Positions 43,978 through 54,004 of a stretch of 64,000 nt of DNA are shown in pieces. A model generated the notes under the pieces. The model did no database searches and was not told the origin of the DNA. It saw only the letters and a list, made by a program, of their open reading frames with translations. The stretch comes from an uncultured Eubacteriales bacterium (lineage in GTDB: Bacteria; Bacillota; Clostridia; Oscillospirales; CAG-272). The stretch covers positions 26,224-90,223 of the forward strand of contig URAP01000004.1 of NCBI GenBank assembly GCA_900545935.1, written 5' to 3'. Position 1 is the stretch's first letter. Each line of letters starts with the position of its first letter. Both the position numbers and the translations under genes were made by a program.

Positions 43978-44818
43978 ACTTCAAAAAGTCGAATTTGATT
44001 TGCTGTGTGAAGCGGTAAGGATCTTTTCTGATTTGAAATTGACATATTATCTTGTCTGCGGCAGCGCGCTCGGCGCGATAAAATACGGCGGATTTATCCC
44101 ATGGGATGATGATATGGATATCGCACTGCCTCGGGATGACTATGAAATTTTCATAAAAGAGGCGGGGCGCAGATTGCCGGATGGACTGTTTTTGCAGAAC
44201 CATCATACCGAAGCGTCATTTCCGCAGATATTCAGTAAGCTGAGAAATTCAAGAACCACATATATTGAAAAGAGTATCTCCGCTCTTCCGATAAACCACG
44301 GTGTCTACATAGATATTTTCCCTCTGGATGAATATCCGGCAGACAGAGGTGCGCAGCGCCGGCTGGAATTTGAAAAGCAGCGCTTATTCTTAAAGCTCAG
44401 TGTGGTATATTGCTCGAAAAAGACCGGGCGCGCAGCGCTGTATCAGCACCTGAACAGATTATTTCACTATGACAGACATGTGCATGAAAATGTCGAGAGG
44501 CTCGAGAGGGTGCTGACTTGCAGCAATGGACAGCGCTCCGACATTCTTTGCAACCACGGCAATTGGCAGGGAAGTCTTGAATATGCTCCGCGCGAACAGT
44601 ATGGTGACGGAGCATGGGCGGATTTTGAAGGCCTCAGAGTTCGTGTCCCGGAAAAATATGATGATTACCTTACTCAAAAATACGGCGACTGGCGTGCCGA
44701 TCTTCCTCCGGAAGAGCAGGTGGGACATCATTATGCCGAGATTATAGATCTCTGCAGACCGTATACTGATTATTTGGAAGAGCTTCCGGGCGGAGGTATC
44801 CATATTAAATCACAGTAA
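43970..44818 (+). CDS. LicD-family phosphotransferase
   Basis: A 282-residue LicD-type protein. The nucleotidyltransferase-like core GSALGAIKYGGFIPWDDDMD (31-50) with its aspartates is the family signature. LicD proteins move phosphocholine or related phospho-substituents from a CDP-carrier to surface glycans in the cytoplasm. Whether the group here is phosphocholine is unknown: no choline uptake or licABC genes are visible in this window. The next gene encodes a secreted phosphodiester glycosidase with cell-wall-binding repeats that could act on such substituted glycans. Confidence 0.9.
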   Translation: MNELQKVEFDLLCEAVRIFSDLKLTYYLVCGSALGAIKYGGFIPWDDDMDIALPRDDYEIFIKEAGRRLPDGLFLQNHHTEASFPQIFSKLRNSRTTYIEKSISALPINHGVYIDIFPLDEYPADRGAQRRLEFEKQRLFLKLSVVYCSKKTGRAALYQHLNRLFHYDRHVHENVERLERVLTCSNGQRSDILCNHGNWQGSLEYAPREQYGDGAWADFEGLRVRVPEKYDDYLTQKYGDWRADLPPEEQVGHHYAEIIDLCRPYTDYLEELPGGGIHIKSQ

Positions 44819-44906
44819 GGCTCGGAATGATCCGAATTGAAGCCGAAGTAACTGTATATAACGCCGATGGGCGATTATATAAAAAATAAAAATAAGGAGA
44901 GAACGT

Positions 44907-47900
44907 ATGAAACAGCGCAAATTTCTTACCAAAGCACTGGCAGGAATTCTTTGTGTGCTGATGCTTACGAGCGTTATTCCCGTAGCCTCGTTTGCAGCGT
45001 ACAACAAGGACTTTGTGTCAGAAACGCACGATGTGTTTAAGAGCACGTCGTCAACTCTTGCGCCCGGCGTAGACCAGTATATAAATTATGCCTATGCCAA
45101 GGACGGAAAGCAGATGGTCTACTATGTAGCCACTGCGGATATTACCCGCGATGACGTTGTCATTCAGACTTCGTATCTGAAGCAGCATGAGAACGGCATT
45201 ATGGGTATGGACAAGCTGACAAATCAGATTGCCTATGCTAATCAGAAGTACAGCAATCCCGAGGATTCTCAGTTTATCAGCGAATACTACAATGTAGTAG
45301 CAGGTGTCAATGCCTCCTTCTACAACATGACCACGGGTCAGCCTATCGGTATAACCTATATTGACGGTGTATCCTTTGGTACAGCAAGCTATGATAACTT
45401 TTTTGCAATTCTAAAGGATGGCAAGACTGCTGTTATAGACTATGCCAAGAATATAGGAAACTATGTCGATGAGAACGGAAACAGTACTATTTGGCAGGCG
45501 GCTGCCGGATCTCAGTGGCTGGTCAGAGACGGTAAGGATGTAACTGCCGGCGCAACCGGTAGCTATAATACTCAGCGTCATTCCCGTACCTGCGTCGGCG
45601 TAACGGCAGAGGGTAAGGTCGTTATGATGGTTCTTGACGGACGTCAGGAGCCGTTCTCCTGCGGTGGCTCTATGCACGAGCTTGCACAGATCATGCTGGA
45701 GGCAGGCTGCGTTGCGGCAGTAAACCTCGACGGCGGCGGATCGACCACATATGCATCCCGTCCCGAGGGCTCTGACGCGATAGAGGTAATCAACAGACCT
45801 TCCGACGGCTCGGAGCGTTCCATTTCGTCCGGACTTATTATCGCATCGACCGCCGTTCCCTCCAATGCGTTCGATCATGTTACAATGAATGCGTCGGATG
45901 AGTATGTTACCCCCGGCACCTCCACCGAGGTCACCGTTGCAGGTGTTTCCTCCTCCGGCAGCGCTGCCGATATTCCGGGTGATCTTACCTATACCGTGAC
46001 CAACGGCACATATGCAAACGGTGTTCTTACCGCAGGTGAGGCGGGTGACGTTGTTCTTACCGCAGTTCACGGCGGCAGGGAGGTCGGATCGCTTACGATT
46101 CATGCTGTAATTCCGGAGTCGCTTGCCTTCGTTAGCCCTACGATTACCGTACCTTACGGAAAGACAATCGCTTTCGATATCAAGGCAATATACGGACTTA
46201 ACAATGTTAAGTTTAAAGCCGATGATATTGTGTTTGGGCTTTCGGATGCCGGTGTCGGTACAGTTGACGGTCTCAACTTTATTGCCGGGGACGGTACCGT
46301 TTCGACAAGCGAGGTAACAGCTACCTTTATCGGAACAGATATTACTGCCAATGCTACGATAAACCTCGGTAAAGGTTCTGAGGTTCTTTGGGACTTTGAG
46401 GATGGTGACATCAGCGAGTTTTATCGTGCGGCAGCAGCTAACTACAACTATATTATTACCCCGGGTACCTGTAATCTTGTAACTGCGGAGAACGGTAAGG
46501 TTCACAGCGGAAATTATGCAATGAAGTTTAATGCAGACTTTTCCGTTTCTACGGAATCCGGTTACATGAACGGCAGATTGTGCTTAAAGAATAAGAGCGG
46601 GGAGCGTATAGATCTTAAGGGCGCAACACGCCTTGGAATGTGGATTTATTTCCCGATTGAAGCCAAGTCTCTTAACGGAAGAATATTCCTTCAGGCTGTA
46701 ACGGCGAGAAATGAAGACGGTTCTATAAAATCTGTTGCTGGCTCCTATACAACTGCAACTCTTATAGATAACGGCGGTGACTGGGATTGCGGTTTTACAA
46801 TGGAATATGACGAGCCCGGTTGGCATTATGTCTATTTTGAGCTTGCCGGCGGCGATTGGTGCATACCTGCCAATTGGAATATGCTTGATTTCTATGTCAA
46901 CGACCGTGACGGAAGTAAACACGGCTACAACCACTTTGAACACAAATCTCAGAACTCCAATGTGGTGATGTATCTTGACGATATTACCGTTGACTATTCG
47001 TCGGCTGTCGAGGACAGAGATGCACCCGTATTCAGCGCTGTAAAATGGGCTGATTCGAAGATGAGCGACGCCGCTAACTTTACAAGAGGTAAGGTCGCGG
47101 AAACTACCGACAACCGTATTTCATTCGGCGCAAATGTTGCCGACCTTGCTAAGGATAACGCGACCGGGCTTGATGCAACTACTGCAAAGGCATATATTGA
47201 CGGAGTTGAGATTCCCTGCACTATTCAGGGCGGTGTTATGTCCGTGGCTGATCGTACCCTTGCAGACGGAATACACACGATAAAGTTTTCCATATGTGAT
47301 AAGCAGGGTAATTATGCGTCTGCAATTCGTCAGATAAAGGTGACCGCAGGCTCGGCAATGTCGACCGTTAAGCTGGCTGCACATGACGATTCGCTGAACA
47401 ACATTCTTCTCGGTTCACTCTATTACATTGATCTTGTTGCAACCGATATTGAAAAGATTCAGTCGGTAAGTGCCGATATTGATCTTAACAACATCAGCCG
47501 TTGGGAGCTTGATCATATGGAGGTCGCCGAGGGCTTCACCGCTTCTTACGTTATTTCCGATGAGGACGAGAACATTGCAACCATTACCGTTACTCGTACC
47601 GGCAAAAACGATGCGACGGGAGAGGGAATGCTCGTTTCCATGCCCGTCAGAACTTGGGAACTGCCCGTAATCGTAGCTGACGGAGTGCGTAATAACGTTT
47701 GGATGTATCCCGAATACAGAAAAGGCAATGAAATCTGGCCCATCGACATAAGCGCTTCCGTCGTTCGCGGCGAGGTTGAATTTGTCGACGGCGCAACCGA
47801 TACATTTACCGGCGATAAGGTTCAGGTTGATACAGAGGCACACTACTGGACGAACGAAACCAAGCCTGCCGAATATGCATCCTGGAACGGCGGACATGAT

Positions 47901-49703
47901 CACAGAGCGGAAACAAAGCAGTATTATTCCGCAACCGCGACCAATCATGTTGATGCAGTTGCCCTTCCCGACAAGGCTGCGACCTGCACGGAGGCAGGTT
48001 ATACAGGCAGAACATTCTGCGATGTATGTAACTCCGTTGTTGACTGGGGCACGACTGTTGCGGCAACCGGACACAGTTATGAAATTGTTGACGGAACCCT
48101 CAAGTGCGTTGCTTGCGGCGATCTCTTTACCGGAACATGGATTGACGGCAAGGAATACAAGGATGGCATTCCGGCTAAAAACTATATTCTTGTTGATGGT
48201 AAATACTATATTTATGAAAACGGCACACAGGGCGGCGTTTATACCGGACTTGTTGAGAACGACGGTAAGTGGGGTTACTCGAAGCTCGGAGCTCTTTCCG
48301 GCGGCTGGGTAATGATCGATGATGAGTGGTACTACTTTGATACCGAGACCCTTACCGCTGTAAGCACGTATAATAACGGCAAGGTTACATTCGAATTTAA
48401 AGAAAACGGTAAGTTGGTATCCGGTCAGTGGTATATAACCGCTGCCGGTGCAAGATACTATTACGGTCCTAATTACTACGGTCACGGTTGGCATACGATC
48501 GACGGATATGATTATTACTTCGGAGATGCGAATGTCGAGCCCGGTTACAGATATGAAGGACTCAGGTACGTAATCAACTCTAACAGCCATACTCCTCAGT
48601 GGTACGATTTCGGAACCGACGGTAAGGCTGTTAAGCTCGATACGACCGGATTGCTGACCGTATCCGGCAAGCTCTACTATCTTGTTGACGGAATTTCTCA
48701 GACCGGTCTTCAGCTGGTTGACGGAGAGTATTACTACTTCTCCGGTACCTATGAGGCAAAGAGCGGTATAGTATATGTTTCCAATGCAAAGAACAACTCA
48801 CTGCTTCCCGAGGGCTATTATCTCTTTAAGGATAATCACGCAATGGCTAATAACGAATTCTGTCTCTGGCAGAATTCGCTGCGCTATATAAGAAACGGAC
48901 AGCCGTGCTTTGCAGGACTTATTCTCAACGAAGATGGAAAAATTATCTATATCGGTTCTGACTGCATGCTCGGCAAGGGTACTTGTACCGTTTCCGCAGG
49001 TAAGACTAACGGCCTGCTTCCCGAAGGTACTTATGCTTTCGGCGAGGACGGTGTCCTTGTTGACAACGCATTTGCAATGTGGCAGGGCAATATGTGCTAT
49101 ATGAGAAACGGTCAGCCTTATGCTGCCGGTCTCGTAAGGATCGGTGAGGATATATACTATATCCGCAGCAATTGTCAGGCAGCAACCGGTATGTACTGGG
49201 TAGCCGCTAATAAGACGAGCGGCATACTTGAGGAAGGTTTCTACCTGTTCCACAACGACGGTACTCTTATTGACGGAGAATTTGCTGACTGGAAGGGCGA
49301 AAACTGTTATATCATAATGGGTCGTCCGTACTTTGCGGGTGTTATCGAGTATAACGGCAAGACAATATATGTAGGCAGCGATTGCAAGCTGAATACCGGT
49401 GTCTGCTATGTTACCGATGCCGCAGGAAACGGAATTCTCAGTGAGGGCTACTACTACTTTACAGAGAGCGGTGAGCTGCTGGCTTCCGGCTTTGCAAAGT
49501 GGACTGACGGTGTGACCTATTATTTCAGAAACGGTCAGAGAACCGCTGCCGGTGTGATTGAGCTTGACGGCTCCATATATTACGTCAACAGCGGCTGCAG
49601 ACCGGTAACCGGTAAGTATTTTGTACCCGCAAACAAAGGAAACGGAATCCTTGAAGAGGGTTATTATACTTTTGACAGCAACGGTAAATTGATTCAGAAC
49701 TGA
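44907..49703 (+). CDS. Secreted phosphodiester glycosidase with Ig-like, jelly-roll, cohesin-like and cell-wall-binding repeat modules
   Basis: A 1,598-residue exported protein with a signal peptide at residues 1-31 (AGILCVLMLTSVIPVASFAA). Residues 40-310 form a NAGPA/DUF2233 phosphodiester glycosidase: AGVNASFYNM near residue 134, VNLDGGGSTTYAS near 273 and SERSISSGLII near 301. Then come an Ig-like module (320-400), a jelly-roll (492-690, starting VLWDFEDGDISEF), a cohesin-like module (about 818-950), a cysteine ribbon (about 1,024-1,075) and a long set of aromatic cell-wall-binding repeats (1,080-1,598; WYYFDTE, GKYYIYENG, GKLYYLVDG). AAGGAGAG precedes the ATG. It sits between licD and the polymerase gene in the polysaccharide cluster, which suggests that its substrate or anchor is the glycan made there. 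Confidence 0.85.
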   Translation: MKQRKFLTKALAGILCVLMLTSVIPVASFAAYNKDFVSETHDVFKSTSSTLAPGVDQYINYAYAKDGKQMVYYVATADITRDDVVIQTSYLKQHENGIMGMDKLTNQIAYANQKYSNPEDSQFISEYYNVVAGVNASFYNMTTGQPIGITYIDGVSFGTASYDNFFAILKDGKTAVIDYAKNIGNYVDENGNSTIWQAAAGSQWLVRDGKDVTAGATGSYNTQRHSRTCVGVTAEGKVVMMVLDGRQEPFSCGGSMHELAQIMLEAGCVAAVNLDGGGSTTYASRPEGSDAIEVINRPSDGSERSISSGLIIASTAVPSNAFDHVTMNASDEYVTPGTSTEVTVAGVSSSGSAADIPGDLTYTVTNGTYANGVLTAGEAGDVVLTAVHGGREVGSLTIHAVIPESLAFVSPTITVPYGKTIAFDIKAIYGLNNVKFKADDIVFGLSDAGVGTVDGLNFIAGDGTVSTSEVTATFIGTDITANATINLGKGSEVLWDFEDGDISEFYRAAAANYNYIITPGTCNLVTAENGKVHSGNYAMKFNADFSVSTESGYMNGRLCLKNKSGERIDLKGATRLGMWIYFPIEAKSLNGRIFLQAVTARNEDGSIKSVAGSYTTATLIDNGGDWDCGFTMEYDEPGWHYVYFELAGGDWCIPANWNMLDFYVNDRDGSKHGYNHFEHKSQNSNVVMYLDDITVDYSSAVEDRDAPVFSAVKWADSKMSDAANFTRGKVAETTDNRISFGANVADLAKDNATGLDATTAKAYIDGVEIPCTIQGGVMSVADRTLADGIHTIKFSICDKQGNYASAIRQIKVTAGSAMSTVKLAAHDDSLNNILLGSLYYIDLVATDIEKIQSVSADIDLNNISRWELDHMEVAEGFTASYVISDEDENIATITVTRTGKNDATGEGMLVSMPVRTWELPVIVADGVRNNVWMYPEYRKGNEIWPIDISASVVRGEVEFVDGATDTFTGDKVQVDTEAHYWTNETKPAEYASWNGGHDHRAETKQYYSATATNHVDAVALPDKAATCTEAGYTGRTFCDVCNSVVDWGTTVAATGHSYEIVDGTLKCVACGDLFTGTWIDGKEYKDGIPAKNYILVDGKYYIYENGTQGGVYTGLVENDGKWGYSKLGALSGGWVMIDDEWYYFDTETLTAVSTYNNGKVTFEFKENGKLVSGQWYITAAGARYYYGPNYYGHGWHTIDGYDYYFGDANVEPGYRYEGLRYVINSNSHTPQWYDFGTDGKAVKLDTTGLLTVSGKLYYLVDGISQTGLQLVDGEYYYFSGTYEAKSGIVYVSNAKNNSLLPEGYYLFKDNHAMANNEFCLWQNSLRYIRNGQPCFAGLILNEDGKIIYIGSDCMLGKGTCTVSAGKTNGLLPEGTYAFGEDGVLVDNAFAMWQGNMCYMRNGQPYAAGLVRIGEDIYYIRSNCQAATGMYWVAANKTSGILEEGFYLFHNDGTLIDGEFADWKGENCYIIMGRPYFAGVIEYNGKTIYVGSDCKLNTGVCYVTDAAGNGILSEGYYYFTESGELLASGFAKWTDGVTYYFRNGQRTAAGVIELDGSIYYVNSGCRPVTGKYFVPANKGNGILEEGYYTFDSNGKLIQN

Positions 49704-49714
49704 TTTGGTTCTCC

Positions 49715-49742
49715 CCCCCCTCCGTATTAATCGGAGGGGGAG
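49715..49742 (+). terminator. GC-rich hairpin after the phosphodiester glycosidase gene
   Basis: A 9-bp stem (49716-49724 with 49732-49740) within a run of nine C. No T run follows, so it may stabilise the upstream mRNA or weaken read-through rather than end transcription. Confidence 0.5.
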
Positions 49743-49834
49743 CCATGCTGATCGGTGCCTCCGCGCGGCGCATGGCGGACAACGGAATGTTTCCGGCAAA
49801 ACCGATCTCTGATTTGTACCGAGAGGAGAAGAAT

Positions 49835-50998
49835 ATGTTTATAACATATTTGGCATTATTACTTTTTTCAATGAATTTTATGCTATGCGGAAGATATATT
49901 CTCCTCGTAGCCTTTGTCGGTCTGTGCATACATAAAGGTAAAATACGCATTGATGCTAAATGCTGCGTTTTGGCTGCGTTTTCATTAATATATTCAATAG
50001 TTGTTTTTGTTACGTCCGGAGATGCCCATATAGATGTAATGATACTGCCGTTTGCGTATCTGTTCGGAATGAATTTGTCTATGGGTTGCGAGGATAAAAA
50101 TAAATTTGTCTCGAATATTTTTGTTTGTTTAGCTATCGGAATGTGCTTCCATGTGTTTTTGAACTGTGCTTCCGAGATTGTTCAGAACGGCGGATTCGAT
50201 TACGGTGCAGTACATTATGATTTTTGGTCCGGATCTGTTTCATCCTCTACCGGACAGATGATAAATTACTCTTTTGCTGCTGCGCTTTTGACCTTTATTG
50301 TAATGAAGCGCGGGAAATATCTGAGTATATTACTTCTGATAATTCCGTGCCTTGTTTACGGCGCTATTGTAGGAAGCAGAGCAACGATAATTATATCTGT
50401 TGTTTCTGTTATTGTCGGCATACTTATTCTCGCTCTCAATGCAAAAACAAAGAAAGCGAGGATATCATTGACTCTGGTGATAATCTTGCTGACGATCATT
50501 CTTTTAGCGATCCAATATAATGTGTTCGGTCTATCCGAAATAATAAGCAACAGCTATTTGTTCAGAAGAATAGACTCTTCTTCTCCGAACTCAGAGGGCT
50601 TTTTTGCAACCGAAAGATGGCAGATCAAAATTGAATATCTCAAAAATATAATTAAATATCCTTGGGGCGGCGGGAATATACGTCAAGCCGTAGGAGGGAT
50701 CTATGCACATGATCTGTTGCTTGATACGCTGAGCGAGGGTGGAGTTTTTGCTTTTGCTATGCTTATGGCATATTTGGTCTTGTGGGTAAAAAGTACAGTC
50801 AAATTTGTTCGAGGGAGCAATTCCTTGGCTTGTAGGGTGCTGCTGATACCGTATACGGTCGTTGCTGCTATTCAGATGTTTCTTGAGCCGATTCTTGAAG
50901 GCGCACCTATATTTATGCTCAGTGTTGTTTTGCTGGACGGTGTTGTGACCAACATGAACAGAATGAGGCAAGAAGATGAGAATAGTATTTCTGTCTAA
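49835..50998 (+). CDS. O-antigen polymerase-like membrane protein (Wzy-type)
   Basis: A 387-residue protein with about ten to twelve hydrophobic segments and a periplasmic-type loop with charged residues around FFATERWQIKIEYLKNIIKY, as in Wzy/WaaL-type polymerases. It would join lipid-linked repeat units outside the membrane. ATG 49835 is chosen because GAGAGGAGA precedes it; an in-frame ATG at 49745 lacks a ribosome site and its extension is not membrane-like. Wzy proteins are poorly conserved, so the assignment rests on topology and cluster context. Confidence 0.72.
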   Translation: MFITYLALLLFSMNFMLCGRYILLVAFVGLCIHKGKIRIDAKCCVLAAFSLIYSIVVFVTSGDAHIDVMILPFAYLFGMNLSMGCEDKNKFVSNIFVCLAIGMCFHVFLNCASEIVQNGGFDYGAVHYDFWSGSVSSSTGQMINYSFAAALLTFIVMKRGKYLSILLLIIPCLVYGAIVGSRATIIISVVSVIVGILILALNAKTKKARISLTLVIILLTIILLAIQYNVFGLSEIISNSYLFRRIDSSSPNSEGFFATERWQIKIEYLKNIIKYPWGGGNIRQAVGGIYAHDLLLDTLSEGGVFAFAMLMAYLVLWVKSTVKFVRGSNSLACRVLLIPYTVVAAIQMFLEPILEGAPIFMLSVVLLDGVVTNMNRMRQEDENSISV

Positions 50999-52133
50999 TT
51001 ACTTTAATCACCATCAAAAACCGCTTTCGGATGCGTTGTTTTGCAGGTGCGAGGATTACCGTTTTATATCAACGAAGGAAATGAGCGCCGAGCGAGAAGC
51101 CCTTGGATATAAAAAGATCACCGCACCGTATGTGCTGAGCTTGAGCAGCAAAACCGAATCGGAAATTCTCCGGCTTGTCAACGATGCGGATGTAGTTATA
51201 GTAGGGTCTGCTCCGGAATACCTGATCAAAGAGCGGAAAAAGAATAAAAAGTTGATTTACAGATATTCCGAGAGACCGATCAAAGGAAGAAGAGAGCCGA
51301 TAAAATTCCTTCCGAGATTTCTCAAGTGGAGCTCAAGAAATCCGCGCAGGCTGCCTATATATTTATTGAGCGCAAGCGCATATGCCCCCTACGAGTACAG
51401 CCGTTTTTTCTTGTTTAAGAACAAGTCGCTGAAATGGGGGTATTTTACAGAGGTTATTAAATATCCGGGCGGGTATGAGGATTTAAGAAAACTCAAAAGA
51501 GCCGATTCGCTCCTTTGGGTTGCACGTATGATAGACTTAAAGCATCCGGAATATGCCGTTTATATTGCTGAGAGGTTAAAAAATGAGGGATATTTATTTA
51601 CCCTTGATATGGTAGGCGGCGGAGCTCTAAGCTCATATATAAAGACCCTTATTCATGAAAAAGGCTTGGAGGATACCGTCTTTTTGCGCGGCGCAATGTC
51701 TCCAGAAGAAGTCCGGAATATGATGGAGAAAAGCGAGATTTTTCTCTTTACATCCGATAAGAACGAGGGATGGGGCGCTGTATTGAATGAGGCGATGAAT
51801 TCCGGCTGTGCTGTTGTAGCTAGCCATGAGATAGGCTCGGTTCCGTTTCTGATAAGAAACGGAGAAAACGGACTGATATACAAAGACGGGGATGCCGAAG
51901 ATCTTTATCTAAAGGTGAAATTATTGCTTGACAATAATGATCTTTGCTATAGCATGGGAAAAGCCGCTTATGAAGCAATGGTGGACGAATGGTCTCCCGA
52001 GATCGCTGCCGAAAGGCTGATTGAGGTGTCGGGTAGACTCATTGCGGGCGATAATGCACCTGATCTGTATGAGAGCGGTCCGTGCAGTAAAGCGGAGATA
52101 TTGAAGGACGATTGGTTTGCATATGAAAATTAA
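50976..52133 (+). CDS. Glycosyltransferase family 4
   Basis: A 385-residue GT-B enzyme. The N-terminus MRIVFLSNYFNHHQKPLSDA is a family 4 start; the C-terminal half has LLWVARMIDLKHPEYAVYIA, FLRGAMSPEEVRNMMEKSEI and FTSDKNEGWGAVLNEAMNSG with the E-x7-E of family 4 (about 266-285). It overlaps the polymerase gene by 23 bp, so they are co-translated. It should add a sugar to the repeat unit; linkage unknown. Confidence 0.92.
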   Translation: MRIVFLSNYFNHHQKPLSDALFCRCEDYRFISTKEMSAEREALGYKKITAPYVLSLSSKTESEILRLVNDADVVIVGSAPEYLIKERKKNKKLIYRYSERPIKGRREPIKFLPRFLKWSSRNPRRLPIYLLSASAYAPYEYSRFFLFKNKSLKWGYFTEVIKYPGGYEDLRKLKRADSLLWVARMIDLKHPEYAVYIAERLKNEGYLFTLDMVGGGALSSYIKTLIHEKGLEDTVFLRGAMSPEEVRNMMEKSEIFLFTSDKNEGWGAVLNEAMNSGCAVVASHEIGSVPFLIRNGENGLIYKDGDAEDLYLKVKLLLDNNDLCYSMGKAAYEAMVDEWSPEIAAERLIEVSGRLIAGDNAPDLYESGPCSKAEILKDDWFAYEN

Positions 52134-52644
52134 AACTGTCAAAAGGCAACTGGGGCTGTTTCTCGTTAATCATTTTTTTGCTTCAACCGGTGCATTCGGT
52201 GCGAAGAGATCACTGCTTAGATTTGCGGGCTTTGATATCGGAGAAGGAACAAAAGTTGTCGGACCTTTCTTTTGCAGTGCCGAAGTTCATATCGGAAATA
52301 ACTGCTGGATAGGGAAAAATTTTTGCTGCAACGGTAACGGCATTGTCGCTATCGGTGATAATTGCGATATCGGTCCGGAAGTGATTTTTCAAACCGGCGG
52401 TCACGAGATCGGCGATGCAAAACGCAGAGCCGGTGTCGGGAAAAAATTTTGCCAGAGCGTCGGTTCGGGCACATGGATAGGCGGTCGCGCTACAATAATC
52501 GGGGATACCTCGATAGGCAGATCGTGCGTTGTGGCGGGGTGCGCGTGCGTGGTCAAAAATGTGCCGGATAATATGTTGGTTGGCGGTGTGCCTGCAAGGA
52601 GTATAAGAGAACTTGAACTTTCTGAAGCAACTGATAAAAAGTAA
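52123..52644 (+). CDS. Hexapeptide-repeat acetyltransferase
   Basis: A 173-residue left-handed beta-helix protein with repeated hexapeptides (VHIGNNCWIGKNF; IVAIGDNCDIGPEV; TWIGGRATIIGDTSIG) and the loop histidine in FQTGGHEIGD, as in the WcaF/NodL-type O-acetyltransferases. It would transfer an acetyl group from acetyl-CoA to a sugar of the polymer. ATG 52123 is used; an in-frame TTG lies 6 bp upstream. It overlaps the glycosyltransferase upstream by 11 bp and the flippase downstream by 32 bp. Confidence 0.88.
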   Translation: MKIKTVKRQLGLFLVNHFFASTGAFGAKRSLLRFAGFDIGEGTKVVGPFFCSAEVHIGNNCWIGKNFCCNGNGIVAIGDNCDIGPEVIFQTGGHEIGDAKRRAGVGKKFCQSVGSGTWIGGRATIIGDTSIGRSCVVAGCACVVKNVPDNMLVGGVPARSIRELELSEATDKK

Positions 52645-53920
52645 AACGGTCAAAAACGCCGGGTGGCTGATATGCGGTCGTATTATTCAGATGGCAATTA
52701 ACTTCTTTGTCGGAATATATACGACTCGCTTTCTCGGACCTTCAAATTTTGGCTTAATAAACTATGCAAGCGCATATACCGGTTTTTTTGCTTCGGTATG
52801 CACACTCGGAATAAATTCCGTAATTGTAAAAGAACTGGTGAATAACAGAGAAAAGGAAGGAACCGTTCTCGGAACATCTATTGTTTTAAAGATAATATCG
52901 AGCTTCCTTTCCGCAATAAGTATTGTATGTATCGTTTCTGTTGTCGATGACGGCGAACCGATGACATTGGCGGTCGTTGCGTTGTGCACCCTCGGTATGA
53001 TATTTAATGTGTTCGAGACCTTCAATTATTGGTTTCAATCAAAACTGAAATCAAAGGTGACGGCGATCGCGACATTGGTAGGATATCTGATTGCGGCGAT
53101 ATACCGCGTCTTTTTGATCGTGACGGGGAAAAGCGTTGTTTTTTTTGCATTTGCAACATCGCTTGATTACATAGCTGTCGGAATTGTCTTGATTGCCGTT
53201 TATAAGACTGAGGGAGGACAGCGGCTCAGCTTTTCTAAGGAATACGGCAGGTCGCTGCTCAGATCCAGCTGGCACTTTATATTACCGTCGCTTATGGTGT
53301 CTATCTATGCTCAGACCGACAAGTTTATGCTCAAGCAGATGATAAGCGATGCGGAGATAGGTTACTATTCGACCGCGACTGCTCTGTGCACATCATGGTG
53401 CTTTGTTTTGCAGGCGGTTATCGATTCCTTTTATCCCGCTATCATGGAGGATTATAAAAGAGGATATATTGCATCATATGAGAAGAAGAACAAATTACTC
53501 TACTCTGTAGTTTTTTATATCTCTGTTGCGGTGTCACTGATTATTTGCATTTTTTCCGCGCAGATCATACACTTCTTGTACGGCGATTCATATATGCTAT
53601 CGGTTATGCCGCTTCGGATCATAACTTGGTACACCGCATTTTCTTATCTCGGGGTCGCAAGAAATGCATGGATCGTGTGTGAAAATAAGCAAAAGTATCT
53701 CAAATGGGTATACGGTGCTGCTGCGGTATCAAATGTTATTTTGAATTTTATTTTTATCCCGCGATTCGGCGCTTCCGGAGCAGCAGCTGCATCCTTGATC
53801 GCGCAGATCATTACAACAATGATAGCACCGGCTTTTATCGGACCGCTGAGACCTAATACAAAAATGATGCTTGATTCCTTAGTGCTGAGGGGTGTTTTTT
53901 CACACCGTAAGTCTGAGTGA
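52613..53920 (+). CDS. Polysaccharide flippase (Wzx/MATE-like)
   Basis: A 435-residue membrane protein with about 12 hydrophobic segments. It opens with NAGWLICGRIIQMAINFFVG and GPSNFGLINYASAYTGFFAS, the start pattern of polysaccharide biosynthesis (Wzx-type) transporters. It should flip the lipid-linked repeat unit to the outer face. The start is a TTG at 52613, preceded by AAGGAG at a longer than usual 11 bp; the first ATG in frame, at codon 27, would cut the first membrane segment. It is the last clear polysaccharide gene. Confidence 0.85.
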   Translation: MNFLKQLIKSKTVKNAGWLICGRIIQMAINFFVGIYTTRFLGPSNFGLINYASAYTGFFASVCTLGINSVIVKELVNNREKEGTVLGTSIVLKIISSFLSAISIVCIVSVVDDGEPMTLAVVALCTLGMIFNVFETFNYWFQSKLKSKVTAIATLVGYLIAAIYRVFLIVTGKSVVFFAFATSLDYIAVGIVLIAVYKTEGGQRLSFSKEYGRSLLRSSWHFILPSLMVSIYAQTDKFMLKQMISDAEIGYYSTATALCTSWCFVLQAVIDSFYPAIMEDYKRGYIASYEKKNKLLYSVVFYISVAVSLIICIFSAQIIHFLYGDSYMLSVMPLRIITWYTAFSYLGVARNAWIVCENKQKYLKWVYGAAAVSNVILNFIFIPRFGASGAAAASLIAQIITTMIAPAFIGPLRPNTKMMLDSLVLRGVFSHRKSE

Positions 53921-54004
53921 TTTTTATGGCTCGAACGGCTCTTTGAGCCCGTGCCGAGTATTTGCTCTTAAAAAAGCTGTTGATTTAATTTGGGAGATAT
54001 TAAA

